A DNA stretch of 64,000 bases from HGM04593 sp045660825 (GTDB taxonomy: Bacteria; Bacteroidota; Bacteroidia; Bacteroidales; Bacteroidaceae). This document shows, one piece after another, positions 53,479 through 60,073 of the stretch; the stretch's first letter is position 1; each line of letters starts with the position of its first letter. The notes below the pieces were generated by a model. That model did no database searches, was not told the DNA's origin, and saw only the letters and a list, made by a program, of their open reading frames with translations. The position numbers and the translations under genes are program-made. The stretch is from the NCBI GenBank assembly GCA_045660825.1, contig JAZREN010000060.1, positions 62,001 through 126,000 on the forward strand. The letters run 5' to 3'.

Positions 53479-54621
53479 TTATATTATTTCGGCATATGTC
53501 CCAAAATACCTGAACTGCTCCCCACACTCATGCAGCTCGCACATAAGGGTGAGGAACTCATCGCTGTAAACCGATGCCTCGATATCGAAATAGAAACGAT
53601 ACTCGAACTCGCGTTCGGGGATTTGGCGGCTCTCGAGTTTCACAAGGTTCACGCCACTTGCGTTGAAGCGTGACATAATGCGGAAGAGGGTTCCGGGGCG
53701 GTTAGGTATGTTTATCATCACACTTGTGCGGTCGGCACCTGAGTATATTTTAGGCTCTTTGGCAATACAGATGAAGCGGGTATAGTTGTTGTCGCGGTTT
53801 TGAACAGACGACTTGAGTACTTGCATCTGATAGAGCTCGGCACAGAGGCGAGATGAAAGAGATGCCTTTGTGTGGTCACCGCCCTGAGCCACCATGCGTG
53901 CCGCCTCGGCAGTGTTCTCGCAAGCGATTACGCGCACATTCTTGAGAGTTGAAAGGAACTCGGAGCACTGGTTTATGGCCTGCTGGTGCGAGTAGATTTC
54001 GCGAATATCCTCGAGCTTTGTACCGGGAAGAGCAAGGATTGCGTGATCGACTTTGAGACGTACACCGCGCACAATGTTCACGTTATACGCAGCAAGCAGG
54101 TCGTAAATGGCATTTACTGAACCTGCAAGGGAGTTCTCTATTGGCAAGACACCGAACTCACAGAGGCCGCTGCTCACAGCCTTGAAAACACCCTCGAAAT
54201 TGCTCATGTACATTATTTCGGGAAGGTCGAAAAGACGCTCCGATGCAAGGTGCGCATATGAACCCTCGCAACCTGCACAAGCAACCGAGCCACGTTTTGG
54301 GAACGGCTGTGGCGGAACCGATGCAATCTGTTTGAAGTGGTTGAAGAAATCGGTACCTTCGGAGAGCATACGTGTCTCGTACGACTCGCTCAGGTCGAAT
54401 ATCGTACGGTAAAGTGTACGGCCATAGCCCTCGAATTCCGGGCCAAGACGCTTCGACACATTCTGCAACACGGTGCGTGCACGCGATGGGTGATACACCG
54501 GCATGTTGTTCTCCTTCTTGTACTTTCCGATACCCGACACCACCTGCATGCGGCGTGCGAAAAGGTCGCACATCTGGGTATCAATTTCGTCTATCTCCTG
54601 ACGTAGTTTGTCCAAATCCAT
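53479..54621 (-). CDS. pheA: Chorismate mutase / prephenate dehydratase (P-protein)
   Basis: Makes phenylpyruvate from chorismate in phenylalanine synthesis. The 380-aa protein has an AroQ-type chorismate mutase helix bundle (1-90, MDLDKLRQEIDEIDTQM, RARTVLQNV), a prephenate dehydratase domain (about 110-285; GCEGSYAHLASERLF, FGVLPIENSLAGSVNAIYDLL, NNYTRFICIAKE) and an ACT domain (about 300-380; SVMINIPNRPGTLFRIMSRF, NLVKLESRQI). The ACT domain indicates feedback control by phenylalanine. The gene is flanked on both sides by repeats, so it may have its own promoter. Confidence 0.96.
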   Translation of the reverse strand: MDLDKLRQEIDEIDTQMCDLFARRMQVVSGIGKYKKENNMPVYHPSRARTVLQNVSKRLGPEFEGYGRTLYRTIFDLSESYETRMLSEGTDFFNHFKQIASVPPQPFPKRGSVACAGCEGSYAHLASERLFDLPEIMYMSNFEGVFKAVSSGLCEFGVLPIENSLAGSVNAIYDLLAAYNVNIVRGVRLKVDHAILALPGTKLEDIREIYSHQQAINQCSEFLSTLKNVRVIACENTAEAARMVAQGGDHTKASLSSRLCAELYQMQVLKSSVQNRDNNYTRFICIAKEPKIYSGADRTSVMINIPNRPGTLFRIMSRFNASGVNLVKLESRQIPEREFEYRFYFDIEASVYSDEFLTLMCELHECGEQFRYFGTYAEII

Positions 54622-54659
54622 ATTATGTTGTCATTTATTGTTTTCTTTATACTGTTTTC

Positions 54660-54731
54660 CGAGATCCCTCGTCGCTCCGCTCTGTCGGGATGACAATTTC
54701 GCATTATTTGTCATATCGACCAAACGGGAGA
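54660..54731. repeat. Dispersed repeat family B, copy 3
   Basis: Starts GAGATCCCTCGTCGCTCCG, continues CTGTCGGGATGACA, then after a short AT spacer TTGTCATATCGACC and GGGAGATATCTC. It is the same inverted pair as in copies 1 and 2, with the halves in reversed order, and directly abuts family A copy 2. Confidence 0.7.
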
Positions 54732-54742
54732 TATCTCTAACC

Positions 54743-54859
54743 ACACCTTTAACCACACTGCGTGCGCTTGACCCCGCTCCGGCTCGCGTTAAAAGCTCAA
54801 GCAAGCTTGGCTTTTGCTCGCTTGCACGAGCTTTCACCTTTCACTTTTCACCTTTCACC
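54743..54859 (-). repeat. Dispersed repeat family A, copy 2 (3' end of aroA)
   Basis: Carries the 42-bp core shared with copies at 20.45 and 62.75 kb (core about 54781-54822) and the flanks AACCACACTGCGTGCGCTTGA and the GTGAAAGGTGAAAAGTGAAAG tail. The tail overlaps the last codons and the stop of aroA. Confidence 0.8.
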
Positions 54860-56106
54860 ACCCCTCCCAGCATTGCATAGTCGTCGAAGAACGACGGGTA
54901 GGACTTTGCCACGCAAGTGTGTTCCTTTATTGTTGTCACGCCGGTTGCAACGGCGGCCATCACAGCTGCCGACATTGCTATGCGGTGGTCGCTGTAACTG
55001 TCAACAGGTGCTGTCGCCACAGGCTCACCGCCAAAAACGGTGAATGTATCCTCGCCAATCTGCGACGCTATTCCAAAGGCCGCAAGCAAATCCTTCACTG
55101 CCGCCAGGCGGTCGCTCTCCTTGTAACGCAGACGGCCCACGCCGGTGAACAGCGTTGTCCCCTGCGCCACTGCTGCCGCCACGGCAAGCACCGGAACAAG
55201 GTCGGGCGTGTCGGTGCAGTCAAGTTCAGCACCGAACAGGTGCGATGGCATTGCCACCACTCCATTCTCATTACACTCAATGAAAGCACCCATTGAGCGC
55301 AGATGGTCTACTATGTAACTGTCGCCCTGCAACGACTCGTTGTTCATGCCGCACACGGTAACAGGACGTTTGCCGGTGACACCCGCCACAACCCAAAAGG
55401 CAGCCGACGACCAGTCACCCTCAACAACCACGCGCTGTGGCATGCGGTACTGTTGGCCACCCTTTATCCTGTATATGTTGCCACGCTGCTCCACATCAAT
55501 GCCGGCTACGCGCAAAGCATCGAGTGTCATTGTAACGTATGATGCGCTCGTGAGCCCGTCGGTGACCTCAATCTCGCTATCCTCGGCCGCCAATGGCAAG
55601 GCAAAGAGCAAGCCGGTGAGGTACTGCGACGATATGTTGCCCGGCAGGCTGTACTTGCCGCCACGCAAGGTACCGTTGCAAGTCAATGGCAACTCGTCGG
55701 CAGTGTGGCGTGTAAAGGTTACCCCGTGCGGTGCAAGGGCATCGAGCAGAGCACCCATGGGACGCTGTGGCAGCTTGCCTGCGCCCACAAATGTAGCATC
55801 GGCACCAAGCACTGCCGCCACCGACACAAGGAAACGCAAAGTGGAACCACTCTCACCGCAGTCAAGTGTTCCACCCTTTACCACGTTCACCGGTTCTACA
55901 TCAAAAATGCCCGATGAATAGGTTATTTTTGCGCCCAGTGCATTGAGACAACGCATTGTTGCCAATATATCGTCGTTCACGGCATTGCACACAATTCTGC
56001 AGGGCTCACAGCCCAGCGCGGCGCAGATGAGCAACCTGTGCGCCTGTGATTTCGATGGCGGCGGTGTCACGCTGCCCTCCAATGTCCCATGAACTTTTAT
56101 TTCCAT
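54841..56106 (-). CDS. aroA: 3-phosphoshikimate 1-carboxyvinyltransferase (EPSP synthase)
   Basis: Sixth step of the shikimate pathway: transfers the enolpyruvyl group of PEP to shikimate 3-phosphate. The 421-aa protein has PPPSKSQAHRLLICAAL, CGESGSTLRFLVSVAAVLG (LDCGESGSTLR), the FSSAAFW-like DWSSAAFWVVAG, RLRYKESDRLAAVKDLL and DHRIAMSAAVMAAVA. It ends SFFDDYAMLGG followed by VVKGEK and stop; these last residues and the stop are encoded by repeat sequence, so the native C-terminus was probably altered. Catalytic parts are intact. Confidence 0.95.
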   Translation of the reverse strand: MEIKVHGTLEGSVTPPPSKSQAHRLLICAALGCEPCRIVCNAVNDDILATMRCLNALGAKITYSSGIFDVEPVNVVKGGTLDCGESGSTLRFLVSVAAVLGADATFVGAGKLPQRPMGALLDALAPHGVTFTRHTADELPLTCNGTLRGGKYSLPGNISSQYLTGLLFALPLAAEDSEIEVTDGLTSASYVTMTLDALRVAGIDVEQRGNIYRIKGGQQYRMPQRVVVEGDWSSAAFWVVAGVTGKRPVTVCGMNNESLQGDSYIVDHLRSMGAFIECNENGVVAMPSHLFGAELDCTDTPDLVPVLAVAAAVAQGTTLFTGVGRLRYKESDRLAAVKDLLAAFGIASQIGEDTFTVFGGEPVATAPVDSYSDHRIAMSAAVMAAVATGVTTIKEHTCVAKSYPSFFDDYAMLGGVVKGEK

Positions 56107-56125
56107 ATATATATCCTTACTTAAA

Positions 56126-56233
56126 AACTCCTTCTCTTTGCAAGAGAAGGGGGACCGCTTGCGGTGGAAGAGATAAATTTCTTCTATCTCCTCAGTCGCT
56201 TTGCGACAGCTCCTCTTTCCAAAAGAGGAGCAT
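56126..56233. repeat. Dispersed repeat (family C) between aroB and aroA
   Basis: A string of short hairpins: CTTCTCTTTGCAAGAGAAG, GACCGCTTGCGGT, GTCGCTTTGCGAC and CTCCTCTTTCCAAAAGAGGAG. The pattern is that of the small dispersed elements found between genes in many Bacteroidota. Fills most of the 170-nt gap. Confidence 0.6.
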
Positions 56234-56276
56234 TATTAAAATTCATACGCCCTCTTGAGCAAGAGAACAAAATATA

Positions 56277-57332
56277 TCATATCACTTTCTGCAGCAGTTC
56301 CTTCAAATCCTCGACCGGCATATCATAGAGCATGCAGTCGCCAATGGCACGGGGCAGGATAACCGATATGTTACCGCCACGGCGTTTCTTGTCAGTGAGC
56401 AGCGCATCATATATCTCGTTTGCCGCATAGGGGCAAGTTGTGTCAAAGCCATACTGGACAAGCAGCGCCTCCAGTTCCTCGGCCACATTGCACAGGCCGC
56501 ACAACGGCGCAATCCTTGCAGCAATTACCATTCCCTTTGCCACCGCCTCGCCGTGCGAAACGCCAAAGTCGCTCAGTTTCTCGATTGCATGGCCGAATGT
56601 GTGCCCGAAGTTGAGCAATCCGCGCACTCCGTTGTCGAACTCATCCTGCTGCACCACATCGCGCTTAATCTCCACGCAACGTGCAACAACAGCCTCGCGG
56701 TCGAACGGCAAGGTGTGCAATGTATCGTAAAGCGCCGCATCAAGTATCATACCGTACTTAATTACCTCGGCACATCCATCGCGGTATATCGCGGCGGGCA
56801 GGGTATCCATCAAAGCCGTGTCGCAGCACACCATTGATGGCTGGTAGAAACTGCCTACAAGGTTCTTGCCTGCGGGAATGTCGATGGCAGTCTTTCCCCC
56901 CACCGAACTGTCCACTGCCGCAAGCAGTGTTGTGGGCACCTGTATATATTTCACGCCGCGCAGATAGAGCGACGCCGACAGGCCGCCAAGGTCACCTACC
57001 ACGCCGCCACCAAAGGCAATGATGGCGTCGCTACGTGTGAGCTGCTCCCCGGCAAGGAAATTGAGGAATGCCAACAGGTTGTCGGCACACTTTGAGGCCT
57101 CGCCCGCAGGGATAACGAACTTGCATGCATCGTAGCCCGCTGCTGCAAGATGCTCCATCATCGCCATGCCGTAGAGCGCATCGACATTGCTGTCGGTGAG
57201 CACAGCCAGGCGGCATTTGCCCAGCACCGGCGCAATCAGTTCGCCAATGGCGGCAAGCACCCCCCTGCCAATGCAGATGTTGTACTCCTTTGTAGCCTTT
57301 ACATTTATTATGTTGTATTGCATATCAATCAT
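56277..57332 (-). CDS. aroB: 3-dehydroquinate synthase
   Basis: Second step of the shikimate pathway; NAD- and metal-dependent cyclisation of DAHP to 3-dehydroquinate. The 351-aa protein has FGGGVVGDLGGLSASLYLRG, QVPTTLLAAVDSSVGGKTAID, the metal-binding EVIKYGMI and NFGHTFGHAIEKL with GEAVAKGM. Its start overlaps the tyrA stop (ATGA). Full length. Confidence 0.97.
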   Translation of the reverse strand: MIDMQYNIINVKATKEYNICIGRGVLAAIGELIAPVLGKCRLAVLTDSNVDALYGMAMMEHLAAAGYDACKFVIPAGEASKCADNLLAFLNFLAGEQLTRSDAIIAFGGGVVGDLGGLSASLYLRGVKYIQVPTTLLAAVDSSVGGKTAIDIPAGKNLVGSFYQPSMVCCDTALMDTLPAAIYRDGCAEVIKYGMILDAALYDTLHTLPFDREAVVARCVEIKRDVVQQDEFDNGVRGLLNFGHTFGHAIEKLSDFGVSHGEAVAKGMVIAARIAPLCGLCNVAEELEALLVQYGFDTTCPYAANEIYDALLTDKKRRGGNISVILPRAIGDCMLYDMPVEDLKELLQKVI

Positions 57333-58159
57333 TTTTCGGTCTCCTCCTTGGCAATGCGGCCATCGCGCAGCAGAGAGCGCAGCCCGTCGGCATCGTCGGC
57401 GGCAATAGCATTGCGGTATTCGTGGAGTGAGTTTATGAGTAGGTCCAGTTCGCCAAGCAAGTGCTCCTTGTTCTCAAGGAACAGCTCGGTCCACATCTCC
57501 TCGTTCAGGCGCGACACACGTGTGAAGTCGCGGAAGCTGCCGGCGCTGTATCCCTTGTGGAACTTTGCCGACGGGCTCTTGATGAACGCGTTCGACACAA
57601 CGTGGCACATCTGCGAGGTATATGATATCATGCGGTCGTGGAAATCGGCTGTGGTGACAACGAATTTCTTGAAGCCAAGCGGTGCAAGCGCCTGCTTCAC
57701 GCGGTCGAGCAATGCAATGTCATCGTGCACCGGCGGCACCATAATGAACGACGCGCCGCTGTACAGTGTTGCCTTTGAATATTTGTAGCCCGAGTATTGC
57801 AGGCCGGCCATGGGGTGACCACCCACAAATGTGAAGCCATGCTCGGCAGCAAGTGCAAAGCCCAGCTCGCACACCTTGCGCTTTGTTCCGCAAAAATCAA
57901 TTACTAGTGTTTTGGGGTTTATGTAGCGGGCATTGTCGCGCAGATAGCCCTCGACAGCCTTTGGCGTTGCGGTGAGCAGCAACAGGTCACATGTGGCAAT
58001 GCTTTCGGCGTCAACAACGCCATCCACAACACCCTCGAGCTGTGCATAGCTCACAATAGGCCCGTTTATGTCACACGCAAGCACGGTAGCACCGGCAGCC
58101 TTGAATGCCTTCGCCGCCGAACCACCTATCAACCCCAGACCAACAACACCGACAACCAT
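57329..58159 (-). CDS. tyrA: Prephenate dehydrogenase
   Basis: NAD(P)-dependent oxidative decarboxylation of prephenate to 4-hydroxyphenylpyruvate in tyrosine synthesis. The protein has the Rossmann motif VGVVGLGLIGGSAAKAF, CDLLLLTATPKAVEGYL, FVGGHPMAGLQYSGYK and SYTSQMCHVVSNAF (the His region). I start at MVVGVVGLG (276 aa); a GTG four codons upstream is the alternative. It has no ACT domain, so feedback control would have to be elsewhere. It overlaps aroB by 4 nt and follows the DAHP synthase by 15 nt. Confidence 0.93.
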   Translation of the reverse strand: MVVGVVGLGLIGGSAAKAFKAAGATVLACDINGPIVSYAQLEGVVDGVVDAESIATCDLLLLTATPKAVEGYLRDNARYINPKTLVIDFCGTKRKVCELGFALAAEHGFTFVGGHPMAGLQYSGYKYSKATLYSGASFIMVPPVHDDIALLDRVKQALAPLGFKKFVVTTADFHDRMISYTSQMCHVVSNAFIKSPSAKFHKGYSAGSFRDFTRVSRLNEEMWTELFLENKEHLLGELDLLINSLHEYRNAIAADDADGLRSLLRDGRIAKEETEK

Positions 58160-58174
58160 AGCCTTCGACACTTA

Positions 58175-59188
58175 TCAATGCATTATGCTGCGTATCTCGT
58201 TCACGCGCTGTGCCACCTCATCGAACTGCTCGGGTGTGAGTGACTGTGCACCGTCGCACAAAGCACATACAGGGTTGTTGTGTACCTCAATGATGAGACC
58301 ATCGGCACCCGCAGCTGTTGCCGCACATGCCATTGGACGCACAAGGCGCGAAACACCTGTCGCGTGGCTTGGGTCAACAACAATAGGAAGGTGAGTGAGC
58401 TCCTTGAGCACTGGCACAGCCGCCAGGTCAAGTACGTTACGTGTGTAGCTGTCATAGCTGCGTATACCACGCTCGCAAAGGATAACCTGCTCGTTACCCT
58501 CGGACATAATATACTCGGCACTCATGAGCAACTCCTTGAGTGTAGCCGACATACCGCGCTTCAAAAGGATGGGCTTGTCACTGCGGCCAAGCTCCTTCAA
58601 CAGCTCAAAGTTCTGCATGTTGCGTGCACCCACCTGAATGATGTCGACATCGGCAAAGAGGTCGAGGTGCGACGCACTCATAATCTCTGTTACAATGGGA
58701 AGACCTGTTGCCTCGCGTGCCTTCAGCAGCAGCTGCAAGCCCTCGGCGCGCAAGCCCTGGAAGTCATAGGGCGATGTACGCGGTTTGAACGCACCACCGC
58801 GCAGAATGTTGGCACCCGATGCCTTCACTGCATGGGCCACCGCCAGAATCTGCTCCTCGCTCTCAACCGAGCAAGGACCCGCCATTATGGCAAAGTTACC
58901 GCCACCAATCTTCACCTGGTTCTCGCCACTGCCGGCAACAACCACTGTATCCTCGGGGTGGAAGCTGCGGTTTGCGCTCTTGAATGGATCGGTGATGCGT
59001 GTAACGCGGTCAATTATCTCAAGCCCTGCAAGCAGGTCAATGTCAATCTTGCGGGTATCGCCAATGAGACCGAGCACGGTCTGCATCTCACCCTCGGAAA
59101 CGTGAACCCTCACGTTCTGCGACTCAAGCCAATGGATAAGGTTATCGCGTTGAGCCTTTGTTACTCCGTTTTTAAGTACTGCTATCAT
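58175..59188 (-). CDS. aroF: 3-deoxy-7-phosphoheptulonate (DAHP) synthase, type I-beta
   Basis: First step of the aromatic pathway: condenses PEP with erythrose 4-phosphate. The 337-aa protein has a ferredoxin-like regulatory domain (1-68, MIAVLKNGVTKAQRDNLI, TVLGLIGDTRKID) as in Thermotoga-type enzymes, then a TIM barrel with GPCSVESEEQILAVA, LRGGAFKPRTSPYDFQG, PILLKRGM and VVDPSHATG. The N-terminal domain gives feedback inhibition by Tyr or Phe in relatives. First gene of the cluster. Confidence 0.95.
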   Translation of the reverse strand: MIAVLKNGVTKAQRDNLIHWLESQNVRVHVSEGEMQTVLGLIGDTRKIDIDLLAGLEIIDRVTRITDPFKSANRSFHPEDTVVVAGSGENQVKIGGGNFAIMAGPCSVESEEQILAVAHAVKASGANILRGGAFKPRTSPYDFQGLRAEGLQLLLKAREATGLPIVTEIMSASHLDLFADVDIIQVGARNMQNFELLKELGRSDKPILLKRGMSATLKELLMSAEYIMSEGNEQVILCERGIRSYDSYTRNVLDLAAVPVLKELTHLPIVVDPSHATGVSRLVRPMACAATAAGADGLIIEVHNNPVCALCDGAQSLTPEQFDEVAQRVNEIRSIMH

Positions 59189-59225
59189 AGTTTTCTGTTT
59201 TTCTTATTTTTAAATAGGTAGCTTG

Positions 59226-59233
59226 CAAATTTA
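59226..59233 (-). promoter_or_regulatory. Candidate -7 box of the aromatic cluster
   Basis: TAAATTTG on the minus strand matches TAnnTTTG and lies 37 nt before the DAHP synthase start. No TTG stands at the right distance, so the -33 part is weak. The sequence CAAATTTACAAATAA around it contains a small direct repeat. Confidence 0.45.
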
Positions 59234-59467
59234 CAAATAATCTTCAATTTTCCTATCTTTTAAATAAAAATGCTATCACAGTGGGTATATTTTTGTCACT
59301 TATTAACAAATTCAGAGAGTTTAAAGAGCAAAATGCTCAACACTTGCAATTGTTTTTTTAGAGCAGAGAGTAAGCGAATTTTGATTTTGGGACAGAAGAA
59401 CAAAGGTGTAGGTAAAATCCATGCTGCGCGTGACCTATTGCCACAAGGGCGCTTGATGGGGCAATTA
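59234..59467. other. Intergenic sequence between the aromatic cluster and the small-peptide gene terminator
   Basis: No gene is supported here. It contains an A-rich motif GGGACAGAAGAACAAAG (about 59390-59406) repeated at 59.78 and, inverted or altered, at 62.34 and 62.58 kb, and a 20-bp stretch at 59423-59442 that recurs with two differences, inverted, at 20206-20225. Confidence 0.5.
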
Positions 59468-59519
59468 GAATTAAAAAGTAATGGCGAGGAATAAAATCCT
59501 CGCCATTACTTTTTAATTC
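59468..59519. terminator. Long perfect hairpin at the stop of the 54-aa gene
   Basis: A perfect 23-bp stem (arms from GAATTAAAAAGTAATGGC to the complement) with loop ATAAAA. The T-run in the far arm makes it a strong terminator for the minus-strand small gene, whose stop codon lies inside the near arm. The bases outside the stem (ATGGGGCAATT and AAATTACCCCAT) can pair further with interruptions. Confidence 0.85.
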
Positions 59520-59677
59520 CACAAATTACCCCATTGACCGCGGCTACCGCCAGAGAGCTGACCACCGTTTGAGGTATCTACTGTTTTGTTACCATCCATC
59601 TTGAGTGAAGCTGCGAGCATTGACTCCGCCTCAACATTTACCTCTACCATGAGAGGTGATACATAAGTCTTCTTCAT
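59513..59677 (-). CDS. Small peptide gene (54 aa) of the MKKTY..P type
   Basis: Short open frame with ATG and TAA. The peptide starts MKKTYVSPLMVEVNVEAES, continues MLAASLKMDGNKTVDTSNGG and ends QLSGGSRGQWGNLWN. Bacteroidales genomes carry many short proteins beginning MKKxYxxPxxxxVxxxxxxxLLxxS with a variable, Gly/Ser/Asp- and Trp-rich tail; the match of start, spacing and length is good. Function unknown; the layout (conserved leader-like start, variable end) is like a precursor peptide, but no modifying enzyme is adjacent. A perfect terminator follows directly. No clear promoter was found. Confidence 0.7.
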   Translation of the reverse strand: MKKTYVSPLMVEVNVEAESMLAASLKMDGNKTVDTSNGGQLSGGSRGQWGNLWN

Positions 59678-60073
59678 ATATCGTTAATTCTTTTTTTTGT
59701 TTCATTTTTAAGAATCTCCTTACGCGCACAATGTCATCCTGACAGGGCACAGCGTCGGAAGGATCTCTCTTTTTTTTTGGACAGAAGAACAAAAGGACAA
59801 AAGGGCGCGGTTTTCTTTGTAAGCAACTAACCAACAACAGCGTTGTTACAATGCGCTCCCAGCGCATTGGGATAAACAGATTCTTAAAACTGTATGCAAA
59901 TCAATATTTGAATACCACTTTTAATAATCTGTTTATCTATTCCTTTGCATATCTTTTACTTTAAACTTATGTTCTTATGTACTTTTAACTTCGTTGAACC
60001 TGCTTTCGCTCGCTTTGTGTGTAAGTAAACTTCCACACACTCGCTTACTCGCAGCTTTGTCTAAAATTTATAT
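59678..60073. other. 396-bp intergenic region with repeat fragments
   Basis: No gene is supported. It holds the family B half-copy (59731-59776), an A-rich motif GGACAGAAGAACAAAAGGAC (59778-59807), a small palindrome ATGCGCTCCCAGCGCAT (59851-59867), and near 60000-60062 GC-rich sequence (GCTTTCGCTCGCTT, CTCGCTTACTCGCAGCTTTG) that resembles the edge of family A. Confidence 0.5.
59731..59776. repeat. Dispersed repeat family B, half copy
   Basis: ATGTCATCCTGACAGGGC, CAGCG and GGAAGGATCTCTC are the left half of the inverted pair seen at 20.6, 52.7 and 54.7 kb; the right half is missing. Confidence 0.6.

Noticed and set aside
54608..54880. 90-aa and 93-aa frames in the repeat block beside aroA
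   Set aside because: They are translations of dispersed repeats A and B and would differ only by repeat copies elsewhere.
59270..59494. 74-aa plus-strand frame over the intergenic repeat and terminator
   Set aside because: It is made of repeat sequence and runs into the terminator hairpin; no start signal or domain.
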